A stretch of DNA of 64,000 nt, taken from assembly GCA_963749905.1 (NCBI GenBank), contig CAVVOF010000003.1, positions 310,001 to 374,000 of the forward strand, written 5' to 3'. The stretch's first letter is position 1, and each line of letters opens with the position of its first letter. The notes under the pieces are model-generated. The model was not told where the DNA came from, did no database searches, and saw only the letters and a list, made by a program, of their open reading frames with translations. Positions 25,461 through 33,688 of this stretch are shown piece by piece. The translations under genes and the position numbers were made by a program. The stretch is from UBA10649 sp963749905. Lineage in GTDB: Bacteria; Actinomycetota; Actinomycetes; S36-B12.

Positions 25461-25706
25461 CTAGCCGTTCGGGTCGTCGGCCACCGGTCCGCGGAGCTCG
25501 TCGATCTCACCTTGGAGCTCCGCGAGTCGGGCGTCCACCTCGTCCATCCGGTAGCCGCGCAGCACCACGTCGAAGGCGGGTTCGCCGTCGCGGGTGTCGG
25601 GGCGCAGGTCAGGCTCGGCCTCCGGGAGCTCGCCCAGCCGACCGACCGCGAGGAAGGCCGCCGCACCGAGCACCAGGATGACGACGAGCACGAAGACGAA
25701 CGTCAT
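25461..25706 (-). CDS. Small membrane protein with DivIVA-type motif
   Basis: An 81-residue protein: an N-terminal transmembrane helix (TFVFVLVVILVLGAAAFLAV), an acidic linker, then FDVVLRGYRMDEVDARLAEL, which matches the DivIVA N-terminal motif, and a short coiled coil (LQGEIDELRG). DivIVA-motif proteins associate with curved membrane at poles and septa. The ATG at 25706 places the membrane helix at the start. It lies between DUF3117 and a LOG-family gene, all leftward. Confidence 0.8.
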   Translation of the reverse strand: MTFVFVLVVILVLGAAAFLAVGRLGELPEAEPDLRPDTRDGEPAFDVVLRGYRMDEVDARLAELQGEIDELRGPVADDPNG

Positions 25707-25744
25707 GCCGTCATTCCACCACGCCCGGTGACCAGGGTCATCTG

Positions 25745-26317
25745 CTACCCGTCGGCTGGGCCGGGGGCGCCCTGCTGCCATGCCCGGTCGATCTCGTCGA
25801 GCGCGTCGGCTATCCGGGTGGCCCAGTGCACGTGCGCGATCGAGGCCGGCTTGACGAAGCCGCGCTGCACCCAGTGATCGAGCAGGGCATGCAGATGGTC
25901 GAAGTCGCCCCAGGGATCGAGCACCACGACCGGCTTGTGGTGCATGTTCAGCGATCTGGCGGTCCACACCTCGACGAGTTCCTCCAGTGTCCCGATGCCG
26001 CCCGGCAGCGCCAGGAAGGCGTCGGAGCGCTCATCCATGATCCCCTTCCGCTGCCGCATGTCCCTGGTCACGATGAACTCGTCCGACTCGTGGTCGGCCA
26101 CCTCGAGTCGCACCAGCGCATCCGGGATGACCCCGATCGTGTGGCCCCCGGCGGCCCGCGCGGCTCGACCCACGGCGCCCATCATCGAGATCGAACCGGC
26201 GCCGGACACCAGCCCCCAACCACGGCGTCCGATGGCCTCGCCCACGCCCGCCGCCAACTCCAGATAGCGCTCGTCGATGGTCAGGCTGGAGGAGCAGAAG
26301 ACGCAGACGGCGGGCAC
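25745..26317 (-). CDS. LOG family protein (TIGR00730, lysine-decarboxylase-like fold)
   Basis: A 190-residue Rossmann-fold protein of the LOG family; characterised members release cytokinin bases by cleaving nucleoside 5'-monophosphates. The signature PGGIGTLEE (residues 105-113) and MRQRK (87-91) are present. The first glycine motif is SGAGSISMMGAVG rather than the usual GGG...GLMG, a subgroup difference that could alter substrate. The GTG start follows a TAGGGT hexamer by exactly 6 nt, predicting a leaderless mRNA. Confidence 0.88.
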   Translation of the reverse strand: MPAVCVFCSSSLTIDERYLELAAGVGEAIGRRGWGLVSGAGSISMMGAVGRAARAAGGHTIGVIPDALVRLEVADHESDEFIVTRDMRQRKGIMDERSDAFLALPGGIGTLEELVEVWTARSLNMHHKPVVVLDPWGDFDHLHALLDHWVQRGFVKPASIAHVHWATRIADALDEIDRAWQQGAPGPADG

Positions 26318-26323
26318 AGCGGA

Positions 26324-26329
26324 ACCCTA
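26324..26329 (-). promoter_or_regulatory. Leaderless -10 hexamer TAGGGT
   Basis: On the minus strand TAGGGT ends 6 nt before the GTG at 26317, with no Shine-Dalgarno sequence. Confidence 0.6.
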
Positions 26330-26358
26330 GGGCACCCGACTTGCACTCCTCGATTTTT

Positions 26359-26395
26359 AGTTGTACATTCAACTTCATCAGTTGAACACTCAACT
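26359..26395. promoter_or_regulatory. Tandem MarR-type operators upstream of yceI
   Basis: Two 16-bp inverted repeats, AGTTGTACATTCAACT (26359-26374) and AGTTGAACACTCAACT (26380-26395), share the pattern AGTTGNACANTCAACT. They are centred 21 bp apart, two helical turns. The site lies in an A+T-rich patch 46 nt upstream of the YceI start and looks like a cooperative repressor site. Confidence 0.65.
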
Positions 26396-26440
26396 AAATA
26401 CCGAGACTTCACACATCCCCACCACTACCAAGGAGCAGAC

Positions 26441-27004
26441 ATGACCACCACCGCAGCCGAGACCCTCGGCCTCGCCACCGCCACCGGCACCTGGGTGATC
26501 GACACCGCCCACACCAACCTCGGCTTCACCGCCCGCCACGCCATGGTCGCCAAGGTGCGCGGCAACTTCGGCGAGTTTGCCGGCCAGTTCACCATCGCCG
26601 AGGACCTGTCCGCGTCGACGGCCGAGCTGACCATCCAGACCGCCAGCATCGACACCAAGAACTCCGATCGCGACGCGCACCTCAAGTCCGCCGACTTCCT
26701 CGACGTGGAGAACTTCCCGGAGATCACCTTCACGACGACCAGCGTCAAGGTCGACGGCTCGGACCTGGTGGTCACGGGCGACCTGAGCATCCGCGGCGTC
26801 ACCAAGAGCGTCGACGTCGTCTACGAGCTCACCGGCATCAGCCAGGACCCGTGGGGCGCCACCAAGATCGGCTTCGAGGGCGAGGCCAAGATCAGCCGCA
26901 AGGAGTTCGGCCTGGTCTGGAACGTGGCCCTGGAGACCGGCGGCGTCCTCGTCAGCGACGAGATCAAGCTGACCCTCGACGTCGAGGCCACCAAGCAGGC
27001 CTGA
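26441..27004 (+). CDS. YceI family lipid-binding lipocalin-like protein
   Basis: A 187-residue YceI-fold beta-barrel, a family that binds polyisoprenoid or other amphipathic lipids. Typical blocks are GTWVIDTAHTNLGFTARHAMV, SADFLDVENFPEITFTTT and the terminal KLTLDVEATKQA. It has no signal peptide, so it is cytoplasmic, as in many actinobacterial members. AAGGAG lies 6 nt before the ATG. Regulation by a MarR-like factor is suggested by the tandem inverted repeats upstream. A hairpin terminator follows. Confidence 0.92.
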   Translation: MTTTAAETLGLATATGTWVIDTAHTNLGFTARHAMVAKVRGNFGEFAGQFTIAEDLSASTAELTIQTASIDTKNSDRDAHLKSADFLDVENFPEITFTTTSVKVDGSDLVVTGDLSIRGVTKSVDVVYELTGISQDPWGATKIGFEGEAKISRKEFGLVWNVALETGGVLVSDEIKLTLDVEATKQA

Positions 27005-27016
27005 CCCGCTCCCCGT

Positions 27017-27074
27017 CGAATGGCGGGTTGTGCAGGCGTCCATACCCGGACGGACCTGCACAACCCGCCATTCG
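27017..27074. terminator. Bidirectional terminator, repeat family B copy 2
   Basis: Perfect 20-nt arms (27017-27036 and 27055-27074; core AATGGCGGGTTGTGCAGG) lie between convergent yceI and dapE, 13 nt and 5 nt from their stops. The arm core is shared with 14460-14520. Confidence 0.85.
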
Positions 27075-27078
27075 CGTG

Positions 27079-28152
27079 TCAGGGGGCGGTGAGCCAGGTG
27101 CGCAGCCGGGCCTCGCAGGAGGCGATCTGAGCCATGGACACATGCTCGTCCCGGGTGTGTGCGAAGGCAGGATCGCCCGGGCCGAAGTTCAGCGCCGGCA
27201 CGCCGATCCCGGAGAAGCGGGCCACGTCCGTCCAGCCGAACTTCGGACGCGGCACCTCGCCGACCGCCGCCACGAAGTCAGCAGCCGCTCCGCTGGCCAG
27301 CCCCGGCAGCGCCCCCGGCGCGGCGTCGGTCACCGTGACCTCGAACCCGTCGAAGACCTCACGCACATGGGCGATCGCCTCGTCCAGGGTCCGATCGGGG
27401 GCGAACCGGTAGTTGACCGTCACCAGGCACTCGTCCGGGATGACGTTGCCCGCCACCCCACCGGTGATGCCCACCGCGTTCAGCCCCTCGCGGTACTCGA
27501 GGCCGTCGATGTGCGGTCGGCGCGGCTCATACGCGCGCAGCCGATCGAGCACCTCCGCGGCGCCATGGATGGCGTTGACTCCCAGCCAGGATCGAGCACT
27601 GTGCGCGCGACTGCCCGCCACCGCCACGGTGACCCGCACGGTCCCCTGGCAGCCGGCCTCGATGCCGCCGTCCGACGGCTCCATCAGGATCGCCAGGTCG
27701 GCGGCGAGCAGGTCCGGCCGCTGATCGGCGAGGTGCTGCAGGCCGTTGCTGCTGGCCTCCACCTCCTCGCACTCGTACAGCACGTAGGTCACGTCGCGGA
27801 CCGGCTCGGCCACGGATGCCGCCAGGGTGAGGGCGACCGCCACTCCCCCCTTCATGTCGCAGGAGCCGAGCCCGTAGAGCAGGTCGCCGTCAATGCGGTG
27901 CGGCAGGTTGCCGTGCGCCGGCACCGTGTCGAGGTGGCCGCCGATGAGGACGCGCTCTGCCCGACCCAGGTGGGTGCGTGCGACCACCGTGTTGCCCGCT
28001 CGGATCACCTCGAGCCAGGCGACCCCGCGAAGTGCGGATTCGACGGCGTCCGCGAGCGGTCCCTCGTGCCGGGACTCGCTGGGAATGTCCACCAGCGCGA
28101 CCGTCAGGTCCACCGCGCCCGTCGACAGGTCCAAGGTCGGTGGCTCGCTCAC
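27079..28152 (-). CDS. dapE: Succinyl-diaminopimelate desuccinylase
   Basis: A 357-residue M20-family di-zinc hydrolase, the actinobacterial DapE that converts N-succinyl-LL-2,6-diaminopimelate to LL-diaminopimelate and succinate in lysine/cell-wall synthesis. Metal-site motifs are GGHLDTVPAHGN, YGLGSCDMKGGVA, YECEEVEASSNGL with the catalytic Glu, and FAHTRDEHV near the C-terminus. The GTG at 28152 is chosen because the conserved N-terminus begins there. The divergent dapD start is 17 nt away and confirms the pathway. Confidence 0.92.
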   Translation of the reverse strand: MSEPPTLDLSTGAVDLTVALVDIPSESRHEGPLADAVESALRGVAWLEVIRAGNTVVARTHLGRAERVLIGGHLDTVPAHGNLPHRIDGDLLYGLGSCDMKGGVAVALTLAASVAEPVRDVTYVLYECEEVEASSNGLQHLADQRPDLLAADLAILMEPSDGGIEAGCQGTVRVTVAVAGSRAHSARSWLGVNAIHGAAEVLDRLRAYEPRRPHIDGLEYREGLNAVGITGGVAGNVIPDECLVTVNYRFAPDRTLDEAIAHVREVFDGFEVTVTDAAPGALPGLASGAAADFVAAVGEVPRPKFGWTDVARFSGIGVPALNFGPGDPAFAHTRDEHVSMAQIASCEARLRTWLTAP

Positions 28153-28169
28153 GCCGATACGGTAGCCGT
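28153..28169. promoter_or_regulatory. Symmetric bidirectional leaderless promoter between dapE and dapD
   Basis: Only 17 nt separate the two divergent start codons. The core TACGGTA (28158-28164) reads TACGGT rightward and TACCGT leftward, each a TANNNT hexamer ending exactly 6 nt before its start codon. Both genes lack Shine-Dalgarno sequences. One dyad could therefore direct two leaderless transcripts. Confidence 0.65.
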
Positions 28170-29120
28170 ATGACGACTGATGCTGCTGCACGGCCGCTGG
28201 TGACCGGCGGGGCCTCCGGTCTGGGCCTGGCCACCTTCCATGGCGACGCGATCCTCGACGTCTGGTACCCCGCCCCCGCGCTCGGCACCTCGCCACCCGA
28301 CGTGCCCAACCTGGACTCCGGCATCGACTCCGACCCGACGCGCGGCACGGCCGTCCGCTCCGTCGTCACCATCATCGACGACCTGCAGGCACCACCTGAT
28401 GGCCCGGCGGACGCCTACCTGCGCCTGCACCTGCTCTCGCACCGCCTCGTGGCCCCGCGGACGATCAACCTCGACGGGATCTTCGCGGCCCTCCCCCTCG
28501 TCGCGTGGACGAACATCGGGCCGGTCCCGGTCGAGCACGTGACGGAGACGCAGCTGCACCTGCGCCGCAAGGGACAGCGGCTGACGATCCACGGCATCGA
28601 CCGGTTCCCCCGGATGGTCGACTACGTGACCCCGGCGGGCGTCCGCATCGCCGACGCGGACCGCGTCCGGCTCGGCGCGCATCTGGCCGAGGGCACCGTC
28701 GTGATGCATGAGGGCTTCGTCAACTTCAACGCCGGGACGCTCGGCACCTCGATGGTCGAGGGCCGGATCTCGGCCGGTGTCGTAGTGGGCGACGGGTCCG
28801 ACATCGGCGGCGGCGCCTCGATCATGGGCACGCTGTCCGGCGGGGGCTCAGAGGTCATCAGCATCGGCACCGGCTGCCTGGTCGGGGCCAATGCCGGCGT
28901 CGGCATCAGCCTCGGCGACGACTGCGTGGTCGAGGCAGGCCTCTACGTGACCGCGGGAACCAAGGTGACCATGCCCGAGGGCGCGGTGGTCAAGGCCGGG
29001 ATGCTGTCGGGCATCAGCGGCCTGCTCTTCCGGCGGAACTCGGTGACGGGCACCGTCGAGGCAGTGCCGCGCACGGGCACGTGGGGCGGCCTGAACGCGG
29101 CCCTGCACGCCAACGACTGA
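28170..29120 (+). CDS. dapD: 2,3,4,5-tetrahydropyridine-2,6-dicarboxylate N-succinyltransferase
   Basis: A 316-residue actinobacterial-type DapD that succinylates tetrahydrodipicolinate from succinyl-CoA in diaminopimelate synthesis. The N-terminal domain contains LRLHLLSHRLV and GIFAALPLVAWT. From about residue 180 a left-handed beta-helix of hexapeptide repeats begins (GTVVMHEGFVNFNAGTLG, ISAGVVVGDGSDIGGGASI), ending in a flexible tail. Length matches mycobacterial-type enzymes. The ATG at 28170 follows a TANNNT hexamer by 6 nt. Confidence 0.94.
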   Translation: MTTDAAARPLVTGGASGLGLATFHGDAILDVWYPAPALGTSPPDVPNLDSGIDSDPTRGTAVRSVVTIIDDLQAPPDGPADAYLRLHLLSHRLVAPRTINLDGIFAALPLVAWTNIGPVPVEHVTETQLHLRRKGQRLTIHGIDRFPRMVDYVTPAGVRIADADRVRLGAHLAEGTVVMHEGFVNFNAGTLGTSMVEGRISAGVVVGDGSDIGGGASIMGTLSGGGSEVISIGTGCLVGANAGVGISLGDDCVVEAGLYVTAGTKVTMPEGAVVKAGMLSGISGLLFRRNSVTGTVEAVPRTGTWGGLNAALHAND

Positions 29121-29138
29121 AGCGCCGGGTCGAGTGCT

Positions 29139-29603
29139 TCAGCGGGCCGCGCGCACACCTCGGGCGGCCCCGCGCAGACGCTTGGCCAGCCGATCGATCG
29201 ACGTCTCGAAGCCCCGCCTCGCCGCATAGGCCACCGGGCGGGCGAGGAACTGCGGCAGGTACGGCACCCGGATGTCCTCGAGCCAGTCCAGTCGCGATCG
29301 CTGCTCACCCAGTTCGGCCACCGACAGGTCGACCACGCCGGTCAGCACGGGGCCGATCTTGACGATCCGCACCGTCATGAGGTCGTGGTCCAGCGCCTCC
29401 ACCCGCATGCGATCAGGCAGCGCGAGCGGGCCGATGCCGCTCGTGGCGACGAAGACGGTGCCCGGTCCGCCGTCGCCGGACTCGATCCGCACCCGGGTCA
29501 GCGGCACCCAGTCGGCGTGCCCCCGCCAGTCGACCAGTTCGCCGAACACGGTTCGGGCGGGTATCGCGAGCTCACGCGTGACACGGAAGCGGACTTGGGC
29601 CAT
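29139..29603 (-). CDS. SRPBCC family protein
   Basis: A 154-residue START/Bet v1-like (polyketide cyclase/dehydrase) fold protein: the opening RFRVTRELAIPARTVFGELV, then the hydrophobic-cavity strand WVPLTRVRIESGDGG and a long C-terminal helix. The family binds hydrophobic ligands and no reaction can be assigned. It is convergent with dapD (18-nt gap). A short inverted repeat, CATGAC-tgt-GTCATG, lies just upstream of its start. Confidence 0.82.
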   Translation of the reverse strand: MAQVRFRVTRELAIPARTVFGELVDWRGHADWVPLTRVRIESGDGGPGTVFVATSGIGPLALPDRMRVEALDHDLMTVRIVKIGPVLTGVVDLSVAELGEQRSRLDWLEDIRVPYLPQFLARPVAYAARRGFETSIDRLAKRLRGAARGVRAAR

Positions 29604-29650
29604 GTCATGACTGTGTCATGGCTGGCGCCAATCGGCATCCCGAGCCGCGT

Positions 29651-30641
29651 TCAGCGACCGCCCACCGGGACGAAGCCGCCGCCGGCATGCATAGACGCGA
29701 TCACGGCGTCCGCCACGAGGGCCGCCTGCAGCGCGTCGCGGGCCGTCGCCAGCGGCGTCGGCGTCCCCGCCACCAGCGACTCCACCCACGCCCGGTTCTG
29801 GAGGCGGTAGGAGTCGGCGAAGCGCGGACGCCAGTCCGCGCCGTAGGACTGGACTCGGCCGAGACCGGCGTCCCGCACCATTCGGTGCGGCTCGGTGAGG
29901 GCGGCGGACGACTGCGATCCGACGACCTCGCATCGGATGTCGTACCCGTACCGGGCGTTGAGGAAGACGTCGACTGTGACGAGGACGCCGTCGGCGGTGC
30001 GCAGCAGGATGAACTGCGGATCCTGCCGGTCCGAGACCTCGGGCGACTGGCGGGGAGCCAGCCAGCTCACTTCCACGACCGGCGACGACAGCAGCCACGG
30101 CACGATGTCGATGTCGTGGATGGCCGAACCGGTGACGCTGAGCTCGTCGGACCCGGCCGGGGCACTGACGCTGCGACCGACGCTGTGCACCGCCAACGGC
30201 ACGCCCAGCGCGCCCGCGTCGACGAGCCCCTTCAGCTCCACGTAGCCAGGATCGAACCGGCGCATGAAGCCGACCGAGACCAGCGGCCGCCCGCCCGCCG
30301 TGACGGCGTCCTCGGCCGACACGATTGCCGCGCACTCGGCAGCCGTCGGCGCAAGCGGCTTCTCGCACAGCACCGGCTTGCGCAGCTCGAGGCAGGCATG
30401 CACGTACTCCGCGTGCGTGGCATCACTGGACGCCACGAGCACCGCATCGACCTCGGTGGACCGGATCACCGCGAGCGCGTCGTCCGTCACGTCGGCACCG
30501 GGGATGTCCGCTGCGACCTCGCCGGGCTCGACCGGAGTCGACATCGGCGATCAGGACGACGTCCGCGTGCGGAACGTCGCGGTGCAGGATCCGTGCGTGA
30601 TCCGCACCCATGATCCCGGCCCCGATGACGCCGATCCTCAT
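29651..30641 (-). CDS. iolG: Inositol 2-dehydrogenase (Gfo/Idh/MocA), one frameshift
   Basis: A ~329-residue NAD-dependent oxidoreductase whose sequence fits myo-inositol 2-dehydrogenase: the N-terminus RIGVIGAGIMGADHARIL, then CEKPLAPT with the catalytic Lys, VGFMRRFDPGYVELK and SAIHDIDIVPWLL with the catalytic Asp/His region. The frame breaks near 30530, where one extra base follows GACTCCGGT on the coding strand; removing it joins both halves. AGGAGG lies 8 nt before the ATG at 30641. It is the last gene of the leftward inositol operon, 19 nt after iolD. Confidence 0.85.
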
Positions 30642-30660
30642 GGCCGAGCCTCCTGATCCA

Positions 30661-32508
30661 TCAGACGCCACGCCGCTGCGTGCGCAGGCCCTCGTCCATG
30701 GCGGCCCGGGCGGCAGTGACCTGAGGCCGCTCGCTGACCTCGGGCACGCCCACCTGCCAGAAGGCGCCGCCCTCGGTCCAGTCGCTCGCCCGCACCTTCG
30801 TCACGATGACGGTCGTCCGGTCAGCGGCGCGCGCCGTCTCCAGCGCCTCCGCGAACTCCGCGAGGCTGCCGACCTCGAGCGTGAGCGCACCCATCGAGCG
30901 CGCATGTGCGGCGAAGTCGACACGAGTGTCGGAGCCGGTACCGGTCGAGTCCTTGAGCATGTTGTTGTACGACGCGCCGCCCTGCCCCACCTGGAGCCGC
31001 TCGATCACGGCGTAGCCCTCGTTGTCGCACACCACGAGGATGAACTTCTTGCCCGAGAGCACCGACGCGTAGATCTCGGAGTTCATCATGAGATACGAGC
31101 CGTCGCCGACCATCGAGTACACCTCGCCGGTCGGGCGTCCGAAGACCGCCCCCCAGGCGCCGGCGATCTCATAGCCCATGCACGAGAAGCCGTAGTCGCA
31201 GTCGAACGACGCGATGGCCTTGGTCATCCAGTTGATGTTGAGCTCGCCCGGCAGCCCGCCGGCGGCCGTCATGACGTAGTCGTCCGCGGTCGCGGACTCG
31301 TGCACGAGGCCCACCAGCTGCGCGTAGCTCGGCGGCCACACGCCGTCGTCCGCGGTGCGGCCGTCGACGAATGCCTGCAGCTCGTCGCGCATCTCCACCC
31401 CGCGCGCGGTCCATTGTCCGTCCGCCGACCAGCCACGCAGCGCCTCGGCGAGGTCGGCCATCGCCTCGCGTGCGTCTGCCACCACCGGGATCGACCGGTG
31501 CTTGATCGCGTCGAAACGAGCCGCGTTGACGCCTACGAAGCGTGCCTCGGGGTCGAAGACGGTCCACGAGCCAGTCGTGAAGTCCTCCAGTCGAGTGCCG
31601 ATGGCGATGACGAGGTCCGCCTCCGTTACGACGACATTCGCAGCGCCGGCGCCCGTGACGCCTACCGGACCCGCGTAGCGCGGATGATCGGCGAGCAGGC
31701 AGGACTTGCCCGCCACGGTCTCGACGACCGGGATGCCGAATTCCTCCGCGAAGGCGGCGAGCTCCGCCTCCGCCCGCGAGTAGTGCACGCCGCCGCCGGC
31801 GATGATCACCGGCCGCTCGGCCGCTCGGATCGCGTCGGCCGCTCGCGCGACCTGGCCGAGGTCCGGACGCGGCCGGGCGATCTCATGGACCTGGACCGCG
31901 AAGAACTCCTCGGGGTAGTCGTAGGCGTCGGCCGCGACGTCCTGGGGTAGGCCGATGAACACCGGTCCGCAGTCCGCCGGGTCAAGGAGCGTGCTGACCG
32001 CCTGCGGCAGCGAGCTGAGGACCTGCGCGGGGTGCATGACGCGATCCCAGTAGCGCACGACCGGGCGGAAGCCGTCGTTCACTGTGGTCGACGGGTGGCC
32101 GTAGTGCTCGACCTGCTGCAGCACCGGGTCGGGCAGCCTCGACGCGAAGGTGTCGCCGGAGATGAACAGCACCGGAAGGCGGTTCGCCATCGCCACGCCT
32201 GCGGCGGTGATCATGTTCGTCGCCCCCGGGCCGACCGACGAGGTGGCCACCATGACCTGCTGGCGCCGCACCGCCTTGGCGAACGCCGCGGCGGCCAAGC
32301 CCATGCCCTGCTCGTTCTGGCCGCGCCACACCGGGATCTCGTCACGGTGCATCTCGAGCGAATGGCCCAGGCTGGTCACGTTGCCGTGTCCGAAGATCCC
32401 GATGACTCCCGGGAACAGCGGGACCTCCTCGCCGTCGACGACGATGCGCTGCGCGACGAGGTAGCGGACGATCGCCTCAGAGGTGGTGATCCGGACGGTG
32501 CGCGTCAT
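30661..32508 (-). CDS. iolD: 3D-(3,5/4)-trihydroxycyclohexane-1,2-dione hydrolase
   Basis: A 615-residue thiamine-diphosphate enzyme that opens the ring of diketo-inositol to 5-deoxy-glucuronate. It has the three-domain TPP fold: N-terminal PYR domain (GIFGHGNVTSLGHSLE, RGQNEQGMG with the catalytic Glu), central domain (ERPVIIAGGGVHYS) and C-terminal PP domain with MVGDGSYLMMNSEI as the TPP/Mg motif. Its ATG shares one base with the TGA of the upstream oxidoreductase (TGATG), indicating translational coupling. Confidence 0.95.
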   Translation of the reverse strand: MTRTVRITTSEAIVRYLVAQRIVVDGEEVPLFPGVIGIFGHGNVTSLGHSLEMHRDEIPVWRGQNEQGMGLAAAAFAKAVRRQQVMVATSSVGPGATNMITAAGVAMANRLPVLFISGDTFASRLPDPVLQQVEHYGHPSTTVNDGFRPVVRYWDRVMHPAQVLSSLPQAVSTLLDPADCGPVFIGLPQDVAADAYDYPEEFFAVQVHEIARPRPDLGQVARAADAIRAAERPVIIAGGGVHYSRAEAELAAFAEEFGIPVVETVAGKSCLLADHPRYAGPVGVTGAGAANVVVTEADLVIAIGTRLEDFTTGSWTVFDPEARFVGVNAARFDAIKHRSIPVVADAREAMADLAEALRGWSADGQWTARGVEMRDELQAFVDGRTADDGVWPPSYAQLVGLVHESATADDYVMTAAGGLPGELNINWMTKAIASFDCDYGFSCMGYEIAGAWGAVFGRPTGEVYSMVGDGSYLMMNSEIYASVLSGKKFILVVCDNEGYAVIERLQVGQGGASYNNMLKDSTGTGSDTRVDFAAHARSMGALTLEVGSLAEFAEALETARAADRTTVIVTKVRASDWTEGGAFWQVGVPEVSERPQVTAARAAMDEGLRTQRRGV

Positions 32509-33686
32509 CACGCGGCTCCTTCTGCGAGGTCTGTCACGGGCTCCCACGTGCGGGAGTCCCAGGAGTTGATAAGGGCCTGCTGGACGCTGACGACGTCGAC
32601 CGCCTCGCGGAAGCCGGGCGAGAAGGCGCCGCCGGTGGCCAGCGACTCGAGGAAGGCGAAGTCCTCGGTGGCGACGAGGTCCTCGAAGCCGATCGCGTTC
32701 GCCTGTCCGGGCACGAAGGCGCCGTGGAAGGGGAACCGGTCGCCGCCGAAGATCGTGGTGTAGCCGGAGCTCGGGTCCGTCGTATTGCGGTAGTACTGCA
32801 ATTCGTTCAGGCGCTCGAGATTCCACGCGAGCGCCCCCTTGGTGCCGTACACCTCGAAGGCGTTTTGGCTCTCCGGGCCGACGGTCGTGCGGCTGACCTC
32901 GAAGGTACCGGTGGCCCCGTTCTCGAATCGGCAGAGCATGGAGGCGAAGTCCTCGTTCTCCACCTCGCCCTTCGGGTCCTCCGGACGCCCCCGGCCGTAG
33001 TGGCTCGCCGCCCCGGTCGGCAGGGGGCGCAGCGGGATCGTCGTGTGGCGCATCCCGACGACCTCGGTGATGCCGCCGACGAGGAACTGCGCCATCGACA
33101 CGGAGTGGCTGAGGATGTCGCTGGTGACTCCGTAGCCGGCCTGATCGAGCATGAACCGCCAGGTAAGCAGCCCGAGCTCGTCGCTTCCGTACATGGAGAG
33201 GAATCGACCGCGGTAGTGCGTGATCTCCCCGAGCTCGCCGGACGCGATCAACTCGCGCGCGTGGAGCATGAGCGGCGCCCACAGGTAGTTGTAGCCGACC
33301 CCGGTGTGGACGCCGGCCGCCTCCGCCGCGCGGTACGCGGCCACCGTCTGCTCCGGCTTGCCGCCGATGGGCTTCTCGCTGAAGACCGCCTTGCCCGCCG
33401 CGCACGCCGCCTCGATCATCGGCACGTGCAACATGTTCGGAGCCGTGACCCACACCGCGTCCACGTCCGGCGCGGAGACTGCTTCCTCCCAGTCCTCGAC
33501 GGCGCGCTGGAAGCCGAAGTCCCGCACCGCGCGGTCGCGGCGGGATGCCTCCGTGTCGGCGCACACGACGAGTACGGGGTCGAACGAGCGGTCCGGGAAC
33601 AACGACGGGATGCGCAGGGCGGAGCGGCTGTGCGCCTGCCCCATCCAGCCCAGGCCGAGCACGGCGATGCCGATGCGCTGCGCCAT
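32508..33686 (-). CDS. Gfo/Idh/MocA family oxidoreductase in the inositol cluster
   Basis: A 392-residue NAD(P)-dependent sugar/polyol dehydrogenase: Rossmann motif IAVLGLGWMGQAHSRS, FSEKPIGGKPEQTV with the catalytic Lys, and VGYNYLWAPL with a C-terminal beta-sheet domain containing SDILSHSVSMAQFLVGG. It is longer than typical IolG and may act on another inositol isomer such as scyllo-inositol or on an inosose; that is inference from context. It starts 2 nt after iolB and is coupled to iolD. Confidence 0.88.
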   Translation of the reverse strand: MAQRIGIAVLGLGWMGQAHSRSALRIPSLFPDRSFDPVLVVCADTEASRRDRAVRDFGFQRAVEDWEEAVSAPDVDAVWVTAPNMLHVPMIEAACAAGKAVFSEKPIGGKPEQTVAAYRAAEAAGVHTGVGYNYLWAPLMLHARELIASGELGEITHYRGRFLSMYGSDELGLLTWRFMLDQAGYGVTSDILSHSVSMAQFLVGGITEVVGMRHTTIPLRPLPTGAASHYGRGRPEDPKGEVENEDFASMLCRFENGATGTFEVSRTTVGPESQNAFEVYGTKGALAWNLERLNELQYYRNTTDPSSGYTTIFGGDRFPFHGAFVPGQANAIGFEDLVATEDFAFLESLATGGAFSPGFREAVDVVSVQQALINSWDSRTWEPVTDLAEGAA

Positions 33687-33688
33687 GG

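Noticed and set aside
29606..29620. CATGAC-tgt-GTCATG as an operator
   Set aside because: A short single dyad at the start of the SRPBCC gene, with no second copy seen; too weak to call.
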